DNA of 64,000 bases from Rikenellaceae bacterium. GTDB taxonomy: Bacteria; Bacteroidota; Bacteroidia; Bacteroidales; Rikenellaceae. The DNA lies in the NCBI GenBank assembly GCA_017935625.1, contig JAGBHC010000029.1:1-64000 (forward strand). The letters run 5' to 3'. Positions 25,123 to 34,857 of this stretch are shown here, piece by piece (the first letter of the stretch is position 1; each line of letters begins with the position of its first letter). The position numbers and the translations under genes were made by a program. The notes below the pieces were generated by a model. That model saw only the letters and a list, made by a program, of their open reading frames with translations, ran no database searches and was not told the DNA's origin.

Positions 25123-28100
25123 CTTGCAGGTAATGCGCTGGTCGGAGTATCCGTAACTGTGGACGGTACCACTCGCGGTACTTCCACCGACGCTGCCGGC
25201 AAGTATTCAATCTCCGCTGCATCCGATGCGACGCTGAGATTCTCATTCCTCGGCTACGAAACCGTGGCCGAAGCCGTTGGTAACAAGACCGTCATCAATG
25301 TGACGATGGAGGATACCGCCACCGCTATCGAGAACGTTACGGTGGTGGCCTACGGTGCCAAGAGAAAGGAAGACCTGGTAGGCTCCGTATCGAAGGTGAA
25401 GTCTTCGGTCATCGCCAACTCCAACACCTCCTCCGTGACCAAGGCCCTCGAGGGTGCCGTAGCCGGTATGCAGGTGCTCTCCTCGACCGGTCAGCCCGGT
25501 AGCGACGCCGCCATCTACGTGCGCGGTATCGGCTCCATGTCGGGCAACAACACCGCCCTCGTCGTAGTGGACGGTGTGCCCTACAACGGCAGCCTTTCGG
25601 ACATCAACCCCGCCGACATCGAGAGCCTCGTGGTATCGAAGGACGCCGTATCGAACTCGCTGTACGGTGCGCGTGCCGCCAACGGCGTGGTGCTGGTGAC
25701 CACCAAGACCGGCCGCAACTCCGCTCCCAAGATTTCGGTGAAGACTTCGTGGGGTGTCAATACCCGCGGTATTCCCGACTACAATATGGCCGACAACTCG
25801 CGCGAATTCTACGAGCTGACCTGGTACGGCATCCGTAACACCCAGGTCGCTTCGGGCATGGGCCTGGCCGAGGCCAGCCAGTACGCCTCCGACAACCTGC
25901 TGGGCGAGCTGAGCGGCTACAACGCCTTCATCATCCCCGACGGAGAGGCGCTGGTGGGTACCGACGGCAAGCTCAATCCCAATGCCAAACTCCGCTACGA
26001 CGACTCGTTCGCCGACGCACTCTTCAAGAACTCGCTGCACCAGGACTACCAGGTGAGCGCCAGCGGCGGTAACGACAACAGCGACTACTACATCTCCATG
26101 AGCTACCTCGACGACGACAGCTACGTGCTGGCATCGGACTACAACCGTTTCACCACCCGTGTGAACGTGAACACCCGTCTGAAGAAGTGGCTCAAGGTAG
26201 GTACCAACATCAACTACAGCCGCATCACCAACAACGGTGTAATGGAGGATGCAGGCAAAGCATCCAACGCATTCAGCGTAGCGCGCAGCTGGGCTCCCAT
26301 CTTCCCGGTTCACGGTTACGACGCACAGGGCAACCTGAAGTACGACTCGAAGGGCAATCCCCTCTACGACGTGGGTCTGGGACAGACCGACGGCACTTCG
26401 AGCCGTATTACCGCCACCAACCAGAACGTCATCGCCAGCATGAAGGAGGACATCCGCAAGACCAACCGTAACAACATCACCACCCGTTCTTACGTGACCG
26501 TCGATTTCCTCAAGCACTTCACCGCAACGGCCAACTACGCATACGACTATCGTGCTTCGCGCGGTCTGACCTACTACACCCCCACCGTGGGCGACGGACA
26601 GTCGTTCAACGGCCGCGGCACCAAGAGCGCAGGCTTCGCTTCGGTGACCAACTTCAACCAGCTGCTCTCCTACGACAACCAGTGGGGCAAGCACACCCTG
26701 AACCTCATGGCCGGCCACGAGTACTACAAGTACATCTACGACTCGCAGAGCGGTCAGAAGACCAACTTCTTCGATTTGACCAACCCGCAGCCCGACAACG
26801 GCGGTCCCATCCAGTACTTCACCGGTTCGAACTACTCGCACGTGATGGAGGGCTACTTCCTGAAAGGCGACTACAACTACGCCAACAAGTACTACCTGAG
26901 CGCCAACGTCCGTCGTGACGGCACCTCGCGCTTCCACCCCGACCACCGCTGGGGTACTTTCTGGAGCGTCGGCGGTTCGTGGCGTATCGCACAGGAGAAG
27001 TTCATGGAGAGCGCCGAATGGGTCAATGAGCTGAAGCTCCGCGCCAGCTACGGTACCCAGGGTAACGAGAACGTGCTCAGCAGCACCTCCTACAACAGCT
27101 TCGTGCTCTATCAGGACCAGTACGGCGTAAGCTGGGACGGTACCTCGCTTTCGACCTCCACCATCTTCTACGGCAACCCCGACTTGACCTGGGAGAACCA
27201 GAAGACCGTGGACGTAGGTCTGGACTTCCGTCTGTGGAACAAGTTCTACGGTACCATCGACTACTTCAACCGCAAGACCGACGACATGCTCTTCAAGAAG
27301 ACGCTGGCCATCTCCGGAGGCCGTCCCTACAACTGGGAGAACGTGGGCGCCATGCGCAACTCGGGTATCGAAATCGAGTTGAACTACGACGTGGTGAACC
27401 GCCGCGACGTACGGTGGACCCTGACCCTGCTCGGCTCGCACTACGAGAACAAGATTCTGCGTCTGCCCGAAGAGAACCGCGTAGACGGTATCATCAACGG
27501 CACTCAGAAATTCGTCGAGGGTTCCGACCGCTACCGTTGGTTCATCCAGCGCTATGCAGGCATGACCGAAGAGGGCAAGCCGACCTGGTACAAGCAGGAG
27601 ACTGTCATGGGCAACGACGGCAAGCCCGTACTGGACAAGTACGGCAAAGAGGTCAAGAAGGACGTAGTGACCGAAGACTACAACGAGGCCAGCAGATATC
27701 TGCTCGACAAGAGCGCTTTGGCCGACTTCACCGGCGGTTTCAACACCTCGCTCTATGTCAAGGGCTTCGACCTCTCGATTCAGACTTCGTTCCAAATCGG
27801 CGGCTACATCTACGACTCGGAGTACACCGGCTCGATGAGCTCCAGCTACTACGTAGGCCACCACAAAGACCTCTGGAAGACCTGGAATCCCGAGACCCAG
27901 AGCGGCAAGTATCCTATCTGGAACTCCAATGCCAACTCTTCGGGCATGACCGCCACTTCGGACCTCTGGCTGACCGACGCTTCGTACTTCAACATCCGCA
28001 ACATCACGCTGGGTTACACCCTGCCCGCCAAGTTCATGAAGAAACTGGGTATCGACGGCATCCGCATCTATGTTTCGGCCGACAACGTAGCGATGTTCTC

Positions 28101-28209
28101 CAAGAGAAAGGGTCTCGACCCGCGTATCACCCTGAGCGGCGATATCCGCAACTACGGCGGCTACGGTCAGATTCGGACCATCACCGGCGGTATAAACTTC
28201 AACTTCTAA
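25030..28209 (+). CDS. SusC/RagA-family TonB-dependent outer membrane transporter
   Basis: This 1059-residue outer-membrane transporter has a signal peptide (about residues 1-20), a carboxypeptidase-regulatory-like domain (about 22-100), the TonB-dependent plug (about 110-225, with VRGIGSMSGNNTALVVVDGVPY-type sequence) and a 22-strand barrel ending in the aromatic residue F. Partner SusD starts 24 bp later. Such pairs import oligosaccharides or peptides; nothing nearby (no glycosidase, sulfatase or regulator) shows the ligand. Its first 93 bp belong to the shared 127-bp block, and a promoter lies just upstream, so this looks like the expressed pair. Confidence 0.93.
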   Translation: MRKIVLLVFAVLSMCCQVAAQNRQVTGTVTDLAGNALVGVSVTVDGTTRGTSTDAAGKYSISAASDATLRFSFLGYETVAEAVGNKTVINVTMEDTATAIENVTVVAYGAKRKEDLVGSVSKVKSSVIANSNTSSVTKALEGAVAGMQVLSSTGQPGSDAAIYVRGIGSMSGNNTALVVVDGVPYNGSLSDINPADIESLVVSKDAVSNSLYGARAANGVVLVTTKTGRNSAPKISVKTSWGVNTRGIPDYNMADNSREFYELTWYGIRNTQVASGMGLAEASQYASDNLLGELSGYNAFIIPDGEALVGTDGKLNPNAKLRYDDSFADALFKNSLHQDYQVSASGGNDNSDYYISMSYLDDDSYVLASDYNRFTTRVNVNTRLKKWLKVGTNINYSRITNNGVMEDAGKASNAFSVARSWAPIFPVHGYDAQGNLKYDSKGNPLYDVGLGQTDGTSSRITATNQNVIASMKEDIRKTNRNNITTRSYVTVDFLKHFTATANYAYDYRASRGLTYYTPTVGDGQSFNGRGTKSAGFASVTNFNQLLSYDNQWGKHTLNLMAGHEYYKYIYDSQSGQKTNFFDLTNPQPDNGGPIQYFTGSNYSHVMEGYFLKGDYNYANKYYLSANVRRDGTSRFHPDHRWGTFWSVGGSWRIAQEKFMESAEWVNELKLRASYGTQGNENVLSSTSYNSFVLYQDQYGVSWDGTSLSTSTIFYGNPDLTWENQKTVDVGLDFRLWNKFYGTIDYFNRKTDDMLFKKTLAISGGRPYNWENVGAMRNSGIEIELNYDVVNRRDVRWTLTLLGSHYENKILRLPEENRVDGIINGTQKFVEGSDRYRWFIQRYAGMTEEGKPTWYKQETVMGNDGKPVLDKYGKEVKKDVVTEDYNEASRYLLDKSALADFTGGFNTSLYVKGFDLSIQTSFQIGGYIYDSEYTGSMSSSYYVGHHKDLWKTWNPETQSGKYPIWNSNANSSGMTATSDLWLTDASYFNIRNITLGYTLPAKFMKKLGIDGIRIYVSADNVAMFSKRKGLDPRITLSGDIRNYGGYGQIRTITGGINFNF

Positions 28210-28233
28210 TAACTTAAGGAGAGTTCAAGACTT

Positions 28234-29814
28234 ATGAAAAAAATATTATATCTTTTGATGGCCGCATCGGCCGTGGGCTTCGCTTCCTGCTCGGACGACC
28301 TCGATACCAAGCAGACCGACATGCTCCCCCAGGACCGTTACGACGAGATGGTGCAGGAAGACGCCGATAAAATGCTGTCCTCCAAGATTGCCGGTATACA
28401 GTCCGATATCCAGTATTGGTACTACACGCAGAGCTCGCACAACTATTTCGGACAGAAAGGTCTCGACTACCGCACCGCCCTCATGGGCAACGACGTGGTG
28501 ATGACCAACAAATTTGCGATGAGCTGGTGGGACCACGTGATAGACTATCGCGGCTACGACCTCGTCGCCACCAGCAACGTTTGGCGCGGTTACTACCGCA
28601 TCATCACCTCCGCCAACGAGATACTCAACAGTATCCCCGAGGACGCCACTTCGCCCTCCGTACTCAAGTACAAGGCCATGGCGCTCGGTATGAGAGGCTA
28701 TGCCTACCTCTACCTCACCTACTTCTACCAGTATGCCTACAAAGTGGGCGTAGCCGACAACCAGTGGGGCGTAGGCGGCAAGGGCGACTACTCGCAGGAG
28801 CTCGGCGTACCCGACGTCACCGAGCAGAGCGTGGGCAACCAGCCCCGTGCCACCCTGGCCAAGAACTACGAGCGCATCACCGGCGACCTGGAGGAGTCCT
28901 GCCGTATTTTCGAGCAAATCGGCATGACCAAGACCGCCGACCCGACCGACTTCGACGGCTGCGTTTCGGCCACCTACCTCTATCGTGCCTACCTGGCAAT
29001 GCAGGATTGGACCAACGCCGCCAAATATGCGAAGGTGGTGATGGACAACTTCGACGTACTGAAGACCAAGGCCGACATTCTCCAGGGCTTCAGCTCGCTT
29101 TCGCTCGGCGACATCGTCTATGGCTGCGATATCACTTCGGACAACACTTCGATTTACGCTTCGTGGTTCTCGCAGATGGATATGTTCGGCGACGGCTATG
29201 CCGGAATCGGCGTGTCGCGCGTGGGCTTCAAACCGCTGGTAGACCGCATCTCCGACAGCGACGTCCGTCTCGACTGGTTCTGGTCTCCGCGTAACTTCAG
29301 CAAACTGATTGCCGAGTTCGGCGGACAGCCCGCGAGCCTCACCCACTACTACCAGAGCGCCAAGTTCGTCGGCGCCGGCCGCAGCAATGTGGTAGACGGC
29401 TACGGCGAAGGCTGGGAGCTGGGCGACTACATCTACCTGCGTTCCGAGGAGGCTTACCTGAGCTATGCAGAGGCACTGATTCAGCAGGGCGGCACTTCGC
29501 TCACCGAAGGCCGCGACGTACTGAACGCCTTCATGCAGACCCGCGACCCGAACTACGACTGCACGCTCACCGACAAGGCCGCTCTCATCGAGGAGCTTAT
29601 CTTCCAGAAGCGAGTAGAGTTCTGGGGCGAAGGTCTGGAGTACATCGACAACCGCCGTCTGAACATCCCCGTAGACCGCACCGTCGATGGCAGCAACCAC
29701 TATGTCAGCGCGAAAATGAAGGTCGAGCAGACCGACCTGCTCTTCCTCTATCAGCTGCCGGCTGCCGAAATCGACAACAACCCCGAAATCGGCCAGGACA
29801 ATCAGAACCCCTGA
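28234..29814 (+). CDS. SusD/RagB-family surface lipoprotein
   Basis: This 526-residue lipoprotein has the leader MKKILYLLMAASAVGFASC with lipobox FASC, and would form the lid of the SusC transporter. The helical SusD fold with TPR-like regions is suggested by repeated helices in the first 300 residues, and the C-terminal half carries the usual LRSEEAYLSYAEALIQ and QKRVEFWGEGLEYID segments. The unit ends at the palindromic terminator at 29832-29873, shared with the convergent susD. Confidence 0.92.
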   Translation: MKKILYLLMAASAVGFASCSDDLDTKQTDMLPQDRYDEMVQEDADKMLSSKIAGIQSDIQYWYYTQSSHNYFGQKGLDYRTALMGNDVVMTNKFAMSWWDHVIDYRGYDLVATSNVWRGYYRIITSANEILNSIPEDATSPSVLKYKAMALGMRGYAYLYLTYFYQYAYKVGVADNQWGVGGKGDYSQELGVPDVTEQSVGNQPRATLAKNYERITGDLEESCRIFEQIGMTKTADPTDFDGCVSATYLYRAYLAMQDWTNAAKYAKVVMDNFDVLKTKADILQGFSSLSLGDIVYGCDITSDNTSIYASWFSQMDMFGDGYAGIGVSRVGFKPLVDRISDSDVRLDWFWSPRNFSKLIAEFGGQPASLTHYYQSAKFVGAGRSNVVDGYGEGWELGDYIYLRSEEAYLSYAEALIQQGGTSLTEGRDVLNAFMQTRDPNYDCTLTDKAALIEELIFQKRVEFWGEGLEYIDNRRLNIPVDRTVDGSNHYVSAKMKVEQTDLLFLYQLPAAEIDNNPEIGQDNQNP

Positions 29815-29831
29815 TGCCCGGTAAAAGGCAC

Positions 29832-29873
29832 AAAAAAAGAGAGTTCCCTTCGTAGGGAACTCTCTTTTTTTGT
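29832..29873. terminator. Bidirectional terminator between two convergent susD genes
   Basis: The stem AAAGAGAGTTCCC with GGGAACTCTCTTT is flanked by A and T runs on both sides, so it can act as an intrinsic terminator for either strand. Confidence 0.92.
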
Positions 29874-29887
29874 CGTGAGCCGAGCCG

Positions 29888-31411
29888 TCAGAAGCGGTTC
29901 CAGCCGGGATTCTGCTGGTCCTTGAGCTTCTGGTTGGCATAGATGGCCGTTTCGGGAATCGGCCACACCATGCGGAAGTCGCCGGCCTGCACGTTCAGCT
30001 TGTCGAACTCGTCGCCCAGGCTGACCAGTCCGAAATCCTCTCCGGCCGCATTCTTGCCGGTCTGCACCGCTCCGCGGACGCAGGGGTCGCCCCAACGGCG
30101 CAGGTCGGAGATGCGGTTGCCCTCGAAAATCATCTCGCGGAAACGCTCGGCCTTGACATCGGCCAGGGTCACGCTGCCCAGCCCCTCCAGACCGCGGGCC
30201 TGGCGCAGGGCATTGAGCGGGGTCTTGGCGTCGCCGCCGCTCTGCACGGCCGCCTCGGCCGCGATGAGGTACATCTCCGAAAGACGGAACAGCTTGAAGG
30301 CATTGTAGTAGTTCTTCTTCACGGTGGCCGTCTTCAGGTCGGGATTGCCCGGATACTTGTTCAGCAGGTAGACGGGCGTGGAGATGAAGGTTCCTCCGAT
30401 TTCGCAATCGTCGCCCCCGGTCTTCAGGAAGTAGGCCTCCTTGCGGAAGTCGGCGTCGTCGTACATGTCCACGGTCGCCTGCGTGGGGATGTAATCGGGC
30501 AGGAAGTCGTCGTCGGTGCTGTTGCGGTCGGCGATGAAATAGTAGCCGAACTGCGACGGCAGGTTGGTCTTGCTGGCCGCGAAGACGAATATCACCTCCG
30601 GTCCCTGGTCGTAGGTCCACATGTCGGTGAAGGCCTCCTGCGTCTTGGCCAGCGAATACTTCGAACTGCCTATCAGGGTGTTGGCCACCCGCAGCGCTTC
30701 GGGATAGTTGCCCATGTGCAGCAGCACGCGGGCTTCGAGAGCCGTGACGCAGTCCTCGGTGAGATAGGTGGAGCCGGCGGCTCCGGTCAGACCGGCCAGG
30801 CGGCTCTTGGCCTCGCCGATATCGCTGAGAATCTGAGCATAGGTGCTCTCCAGAGAGCTTCTTTCGGGCATGTCGGTCGGGTCGTACTTGTCCACTTTGG
30901 GCAGGCCCGAATGTTCGGCCGCGACATTGCCGTTGGTGTAGCTGTCGCAGAACTTCAGGGCCAGCATGTGGGCGGTGATGGCCCGCATCAGATAGGCTTC
31001 GCCCACAATCATGTCGGCTTCGGCCTGCTCCTGCGCGTCGTTGAGCGCGAGACCGGGAACATTGTCGATGATGAAGTTGAACTGGGCGATAGCCAGGTAG
31101 GCATAGTCCCAGGTGTCGGTGGTCTGGTAGTCGGCCTGCGTCAGCGACCAGCGGTGCAGCGGACCGTAGGTGTTGGTGAAGCCCGACACCGCATTGGCAT
31201 AGTCGGCCTGGAGGTCGCCCGCAATGATGTTGTCCATGCGGAAGACCGCTTTGAAACGCGCATAGGCTCCAATCTCGAAATTGCGTGCGTCCTCGATGCT
31301 CTTGAGTGCCTGGCCCTGTTCCAAATCATCGTAGGGATACTTGTCCAGATTGCACGAGGAGACGAAGAGCAGCGCAGCGGAAACCGTCAGTATGCTTAAA
31401 TATTTTTTCAT
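29888..31411 (-). CDS. SusD/RagB-family surface lipoprotein
   Basis: This 507-residue lipoprotein has the leader MKKYLSILTVSAALLFVSSC and lipobox VSSC. SusD-type segments include GEAYLMRAITAHMLALKF, FRLSEMYLIAAEAAVQ and RFREMIFEGNRISDLRRWGD. It differs clearly from the SusD at 28234-29814 and probably binds another ligand. It begins 31 bp after the stop of its partner susC and converges on the other pair. Confidence 0.92.
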   Translation of the reverse strand: MKKYLSILTVSAALLFVSSCNLDKYPYDDLEQGQALKSIEDARNFEIGAYARFKAVFRMDNIIAGDLQADYANAVSGFTNTYGPLHRWSLTQADYQTTDTWDYAYLAIAQFNFIIDNVPGLALNDAQEQAEADMIVGEAYLMRAITAHMLALKFCDSYTNGNVAAEHSGLPKVDKYDPTDMPERSSLESTYAQILSDIGEAKSRLAGLTGAAGSTYLTEDCVTALEARVLLHMGNYPEALRVANTLIGSSKYSLAKTQEAFTDMWTYDQGPEVIFVFAASKTNLPSQFGYYFIADRNSTDDDFLPDYIPTQATVDMYDDADFRKEAYFLKTGGDDCEIGGTFISTPVYLLNKYPGNPDLKTATVKKNYYNAFKLFRLSEMYLIAAEAAVQSGGDAKTPLNALRQARGLEGLGSVTLADVKAERFREMIFEGNRISDLRRWGDPCVRGAVQTGKNAAGEDFGLVSLGDEFDKLNVQAGDFRMVWPIPETAIYANQKLKDQQNPGWNRF

Positions 31412-31442
31412 ATCTCTTGTCGTTTTTTGTTGAATTAACTGT

Positions 31443-34403
31443 TTAGAACGTGAGCTGGATGCCTCCTACGAACTGACGGCTCTGAGGATAGTTGCCCAGC
31501 GAAAGGTTGGTGTCCATCTCCGGGTCGAGACCGGTGTACTTGGTGAAAGTAAGCAGGTTGCGGCCCGTGAAGTAGATGTTCAGCCCCTTGATGAATCCGC
31601 TCTTCCCGAGCAGCGAGGCCGGCAGCGAGTAGGCCACGGTGAGGTTCTTCAGACGCAGGAACGAAGCGTCCTCCAGCAGACGGGTGTCGAACTGCATGGG
31701 CTCTCCGAAGCGGGGCACGTCGGTCACGTCGCCCGGCTGGCGCCAGGTGTTGAGCAGGGTCTTGTCGCGGTTGAAGGAGTAGTTGTTGTAGGCGAGCAGG
31801 AAGTAGCGGCCGTTGTTCACGATGTACTTGCCCTTGTTCCACGAGAACTGTGCGCTCATCGACAGCCCCTTCCAACGCGCCTCCACGCCGAAACCGCCCG
31901 TGTAGGGAGCATAGCGCGACTTGCCGGTCAATACGGGCGTCGCATTGGCGAAGTTGCTGGTGGTGCCCTCGTTGCCCTGGTCGTCCACGGTCTTCCAGAA
32001 CGAACGTCCGGTCTCGGGGTCTACGCCCAGCCACTCCTCCATATAGAGCTCGCCCGCGTCGCGGCCGACGGTGTAGCAGAGCATGTAGCTGGGACGCGGA
32101 TAGTTCCGATAGCCGTTGAAGAGCTTGGTCACCTCGTTCTTGTTGTAGTTGAAGTTTATGTTCACACCCACGTACCAGTCCTTGCTCTTGACGATGTCGG
32201 CGCCGAAGGTGAGGTCGATGCCCCGGTTACGCATGCCGCCGATGTTCTTGTAGCCCGACGCATAACCCGAAGTGGTGGGATAAGGCACGTTCATGAGCAT
32301 ATCCTCGGTCACGCGGTTGTAGAACTCGGCCGTCAGACGGATTCTGTCCCACAGGGCGATGTCGCCCACCACGGTGAAGAGCTTCTGGGTCTCCCAGCCC
32401 AGGTTGTCGTTGGCCAGCGTGTTGAGAATCCAGCCGGTGGTATCGTCGTACTTGGTGGTGGTCACCGTACCCAGCGCCGCGTAGTTGTCGATGCCCGCAT
32501 TGCCCTGCGTACCGTAGCTGACCTTGAACTTCAACGCCGTCACGGTGCTGTTGTCGGCCAGGAAGAGCTCCTTCTTGGCATCCCACATGGCGCCGAACGC
32601 ATAGAAGACCGCCGCACGGTTGTTCTTGCCGAAGCGGCTCGACGCATCGCGGCGCACCGAAGCGTCCACCACGTATTTGTTCGCGTAGCCGTACTCGGCG
32701 CGGGCGAACAGCGAGTTGAAGGCGTAGGCCGAACGCTCGTCGCCCACACCCGGCGTGGAGGTGCCCGTACCCATCATCATCAGACGGTCGTCGGTCTGAC
32801 CCTCCCGGTAGCCGTAGAAGTAGGTGTAGTTGTAGCGGGTGCTCTCCTGTCCGCCGAGGAGATAGAACGTGTGGTTCCCCCGCTGGAAGTTATAGTCGAT
32901 GGTGTTGGTTATCGACACGGTGGCGCCGTTCGAGTGCTCGCGGCCCACATAGCCTTCGCCGCTGCCGTAGAGATAGGAGGGCATGTCCTTGCCGGTCTGG
33001 TTGTAGATGTAGGAGTCGGCGCCCACCTTGCTCTTCAGGCGCAGGTTCTTGACCAGTTCGACCTGCACGTAGGCATCGGCATTGATTTGCCAGTTCTGTG
33101 CGGAGAACTTGTGCATCTGGTTCCAGTAGCGCGGATTCACGCGGCCGTTGGAGAGCATGGTCGCCATGGGGCCGTCATATCGGCCGGTCTCCTCGTTGTA
33201 CTCGTAGGGAGAGACGTAGGAGGGATAGAGAATGGCGGCGAATGCCGAGTTGGCCGCCATGTTGTTGCGGTAGGTGCTGAGCGACTCGGTCGCGGCAGCC
33301 AGCTGGCGGTCGTCGTAGCTGATGCCGAGGTTGATGCCGGCCTTCAGCCACTTGTTGGCGTTGGTGTCCACGTTGGTGCGGACGGTGTATTTCTTGACAC
33401 CCGAACGCGGGTCGGTACCCTGCTGGTTGGCATAGGAGCCGGAGAGATAGTAGGAGGTCTTCTCCGAACCGCCCGAAACCGACAGGTCGGCATTCAGCGT
33501 GGGAGCGTGCTGGCGGTAGAGGTACTTGCGCCAGTTGGTATCGACACCCGACTCCACATAGGCGTCGTATCTCGACTGGGTCATCCAGCTCGGTACGAAC
33601 TCCCGCTGGTAGTCCAGCAGCTCCTGCGCCGTCATGACGCTGTACTTGCTCGACGCGGGCTGCGAGAAACCGTACTGCACATTCACCCGCACCGTGGCGT
33701 TCTCGCCGCGGACACCGCGCTTGGTGGTCACATAGATGACGCCGTTGGCGGCACGCGCACCGTAGATGGAGGTGGCCGAGGCGTCTTTCAGCACGTTGAA
33801 CGACTCGATATCATTGGGGTTCAGAGAGACGAGCGTACCCGCATCGATGGGGGTTCCGTCCAGCAGGATGAGGGGTGTGGAGCTGGCGGTCAGCGAGCCC
33901 ACGCCGTGCAGACGGATGGACGATGCCGTGGTCGGCTCGCCCGAAGAGGTGTAGACCTCCAGACCGGCGACCTGGCCCTGCAAGGCATCGGTCACGTTCA
34001 CCGAAGGCTTGTTCTCCAGCTTCTCGCCCTTGACCCGGACTACCGAACCGGCCGTGGTTCCGACCTTGGAACCCGAACCGTAACCGATGACCACCACGTT
34101 GTCGATGCCGGTCGCCGAAGATTCGAGCATGCAATCGACAACCGTTTTTCCGGCCACGGGCACCTCTTTGGATTCGTATCCCAGATAACTGAACTGAAGC
34201 GTTCCGTTGGCCGGAGCCGAGAGGGAATACTTGCCCCTGGAGTCCGTGGAGGTTCCGGTCGTGGTCCCCTTGACAAACACGGATGCCCCGACAAGCACCT
34301 GACCGTCAGGGTCTGTAACCGTACCCGTCACTTGCCTGTTCTGAGCAGCGACCTGACAACACATGCTCAAAACTGCAAAAACCAATAGTACAATTTTTCT
34401 CAT
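31443..34403 (-). CDS. SusC/RagA-family TonB-dependent outer membrane transporter
   Basis: This 986-residue transporter has a signal peptide, a carboxypeptidase-regulatory-like domain (about residues 22-105), the plug (about 115-225, with LHGVGSLTASSTPLILLDG) and a barrel ending in F. I chose the ATG at 34403 because it starts the same signal peptide as the other susC; upstream codons run through a terminator. Its first 31 codons match the plus-strand susC, after which the two diverge. An intrinsic terminator lies just upstream and no -7 box is seen in the 450 bp to tkt, so in the present arrangement it may be silent. Confidence 0.92.
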   Translation of the reverse strand: MRKIVLLVFAVLSMCCQVAAQNRQVTGTVTDPDGQVLVGASVFVKGTTTGTSTDSRGKYSLSAPANGTLQFSYLGYESKEVPVAGKTVVDCMLESSATGIDNVVVIGYGSGSKVGTTAGSVVRVKGEKLENKPSVNVTDALQGQVAGLEVYTSSGEPTTASSIRLHGVGSLTASSTPLILLDGTPIDAGTLVSLNPNDIESFNVLKDASATSIYGARAANGVIYVTTKRGVRGENATVRVNVQYGFSQPASSKYSVMTAQELLDYQREFVPSWMTQSRYDAYVESGVDTNWRKYLYRQHAPTLNADLSVSGGSEKTSYYLSGSYANQQGTDPRSGVKKYTVRTNVDTNANKWLKAGINLGISYDDRQLAAATESLSTYRNNMAANSAFAAILYPSYVSPYEYNEETGRYDGPMATMLSNGRVNPRYWNQMHKFSAQNWQINADAYVQVELVKNLRLKSKVGADSYIYNQTGKDMPSYLYGSGEGYVGREHSNGATVSITNTIDYNFQRGNHTFYLLGGQESTRYNYTYFYGYREGQTDDRLMMMGTGTSTPGVGDERSAYAFNSLFARAEYGYANKYVVDASVRRDASSRFGKNNRAAVFYAFGAMWDAKKELFLADNSTVTALKFKVSYGTQGNAGIDNYAALGTVTTTKYDDTTGWILNTLANDNLGWETQKLFTVVGDIALWDRIRLTAEFYNRVTEDMLMNVPYPTTSGYASGYKNIGGMRNRGIDLTFGADIVKSKDWYVGVNINFNYNKNEVTKLFNGYRNYPRPSYMLCYTVGRDAGELYMEEWLGVDPETGRSFWKTVDDQGNEGTTSNFANATPVLTGKSRYAPYTGGFGVEARWKGLSMSAQFSWNKGKYIVNNGRYFLLAYNNYSFNRDKTLLNTWRQPGDVTDVPRFGEPMQFDTRLLEDASFLRLKNLTVAYSLPASLLGKSGFIKGLNIYFTGRNLLTFTKYTGLDPEMDTNLSLGNYPQSRQFVGGIQLTF

Positions 34404-34437
34404 ACAACTTAATTTTTGAATGTTTTTAAAATAAAAA
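34311..34437 (-). repeat. 127-bp susC 5' block, copy 3
   Basis: The block covers 34 bp of leader and codons 1-31 of the minus-strand susC. It is inverted relative to copy 2, with the two susCD pairs (about 9.2 kb) between them. Its upstream edge is the T-run of a terminator. Confidence 0.9.
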
Positions 34438-34459
34438 CGCAAGCCTTTTTCGGCTTGCG
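34433..34459 (-). terminator. Intrinsic terminator immediately upstream of a susC gene
   Basis: On the minus strand a perfect stem CGCAAGCC/GGCTTGCG with loop GAAAAA runs into TTTTTATTTT, 30 bp before the susC ATG at 34403. It would stop transcription coming from upstream, acting as an attenuator or as a block in the OFF orientation. Confidence 0.8.
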
Positions 34460-34812
34460 CGCCCGAATTTACAAACCGCTCATTATGCGGCACATACGAA
34501 TTACGATTTGCGGCCGTTCCGCCCTTCGGAAGCGGAAAGGGACAAGCGGCGTTTCCTAATCGTAACCCGAAAACCGGCGCAATCAACTGAATACGAGGCG
34601 GAAAAGATTTTACGACCTCTGATTTTCATCACCATCCCATTACCTTTTCGACCGCGCTTCCCCCCGTTTCGGCCGAGGCCGGCCCCGCCCCGGGAACGGA
34701 GCCCCTGCCGCGGCGGCCCGCCCCGATTGAACCCCGGAGAGCGGCAGCAGCCGAAAAAACTCCGGACGAGGCTCTTTTTCCCGCAAATAGGCATCCTTTT
34801 GAAAAAAATTCA
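34460..34812. other. Gene-free stretch between divergent susC and tkt
   Basis: I see no gene and no minus-strand TAnnTTTG box here. The tkt -7 box lies at its right edge. Confidence 0.5.
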
Positions 34813-34820
34813 TAATTTTG
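34813..34820 (+). promoter_or_regulatory. -7 box (TAATTTTG) for tkt
   Basis: TAATTTTG lies 37 bp before the tkt ATG. No TTTG at 19-21 nt upstream is seen. Confidence 0.5.
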
Positions 34821-34857
34821 TAAGGATTATTCGAACTTACGTTAAACTACATAACTT

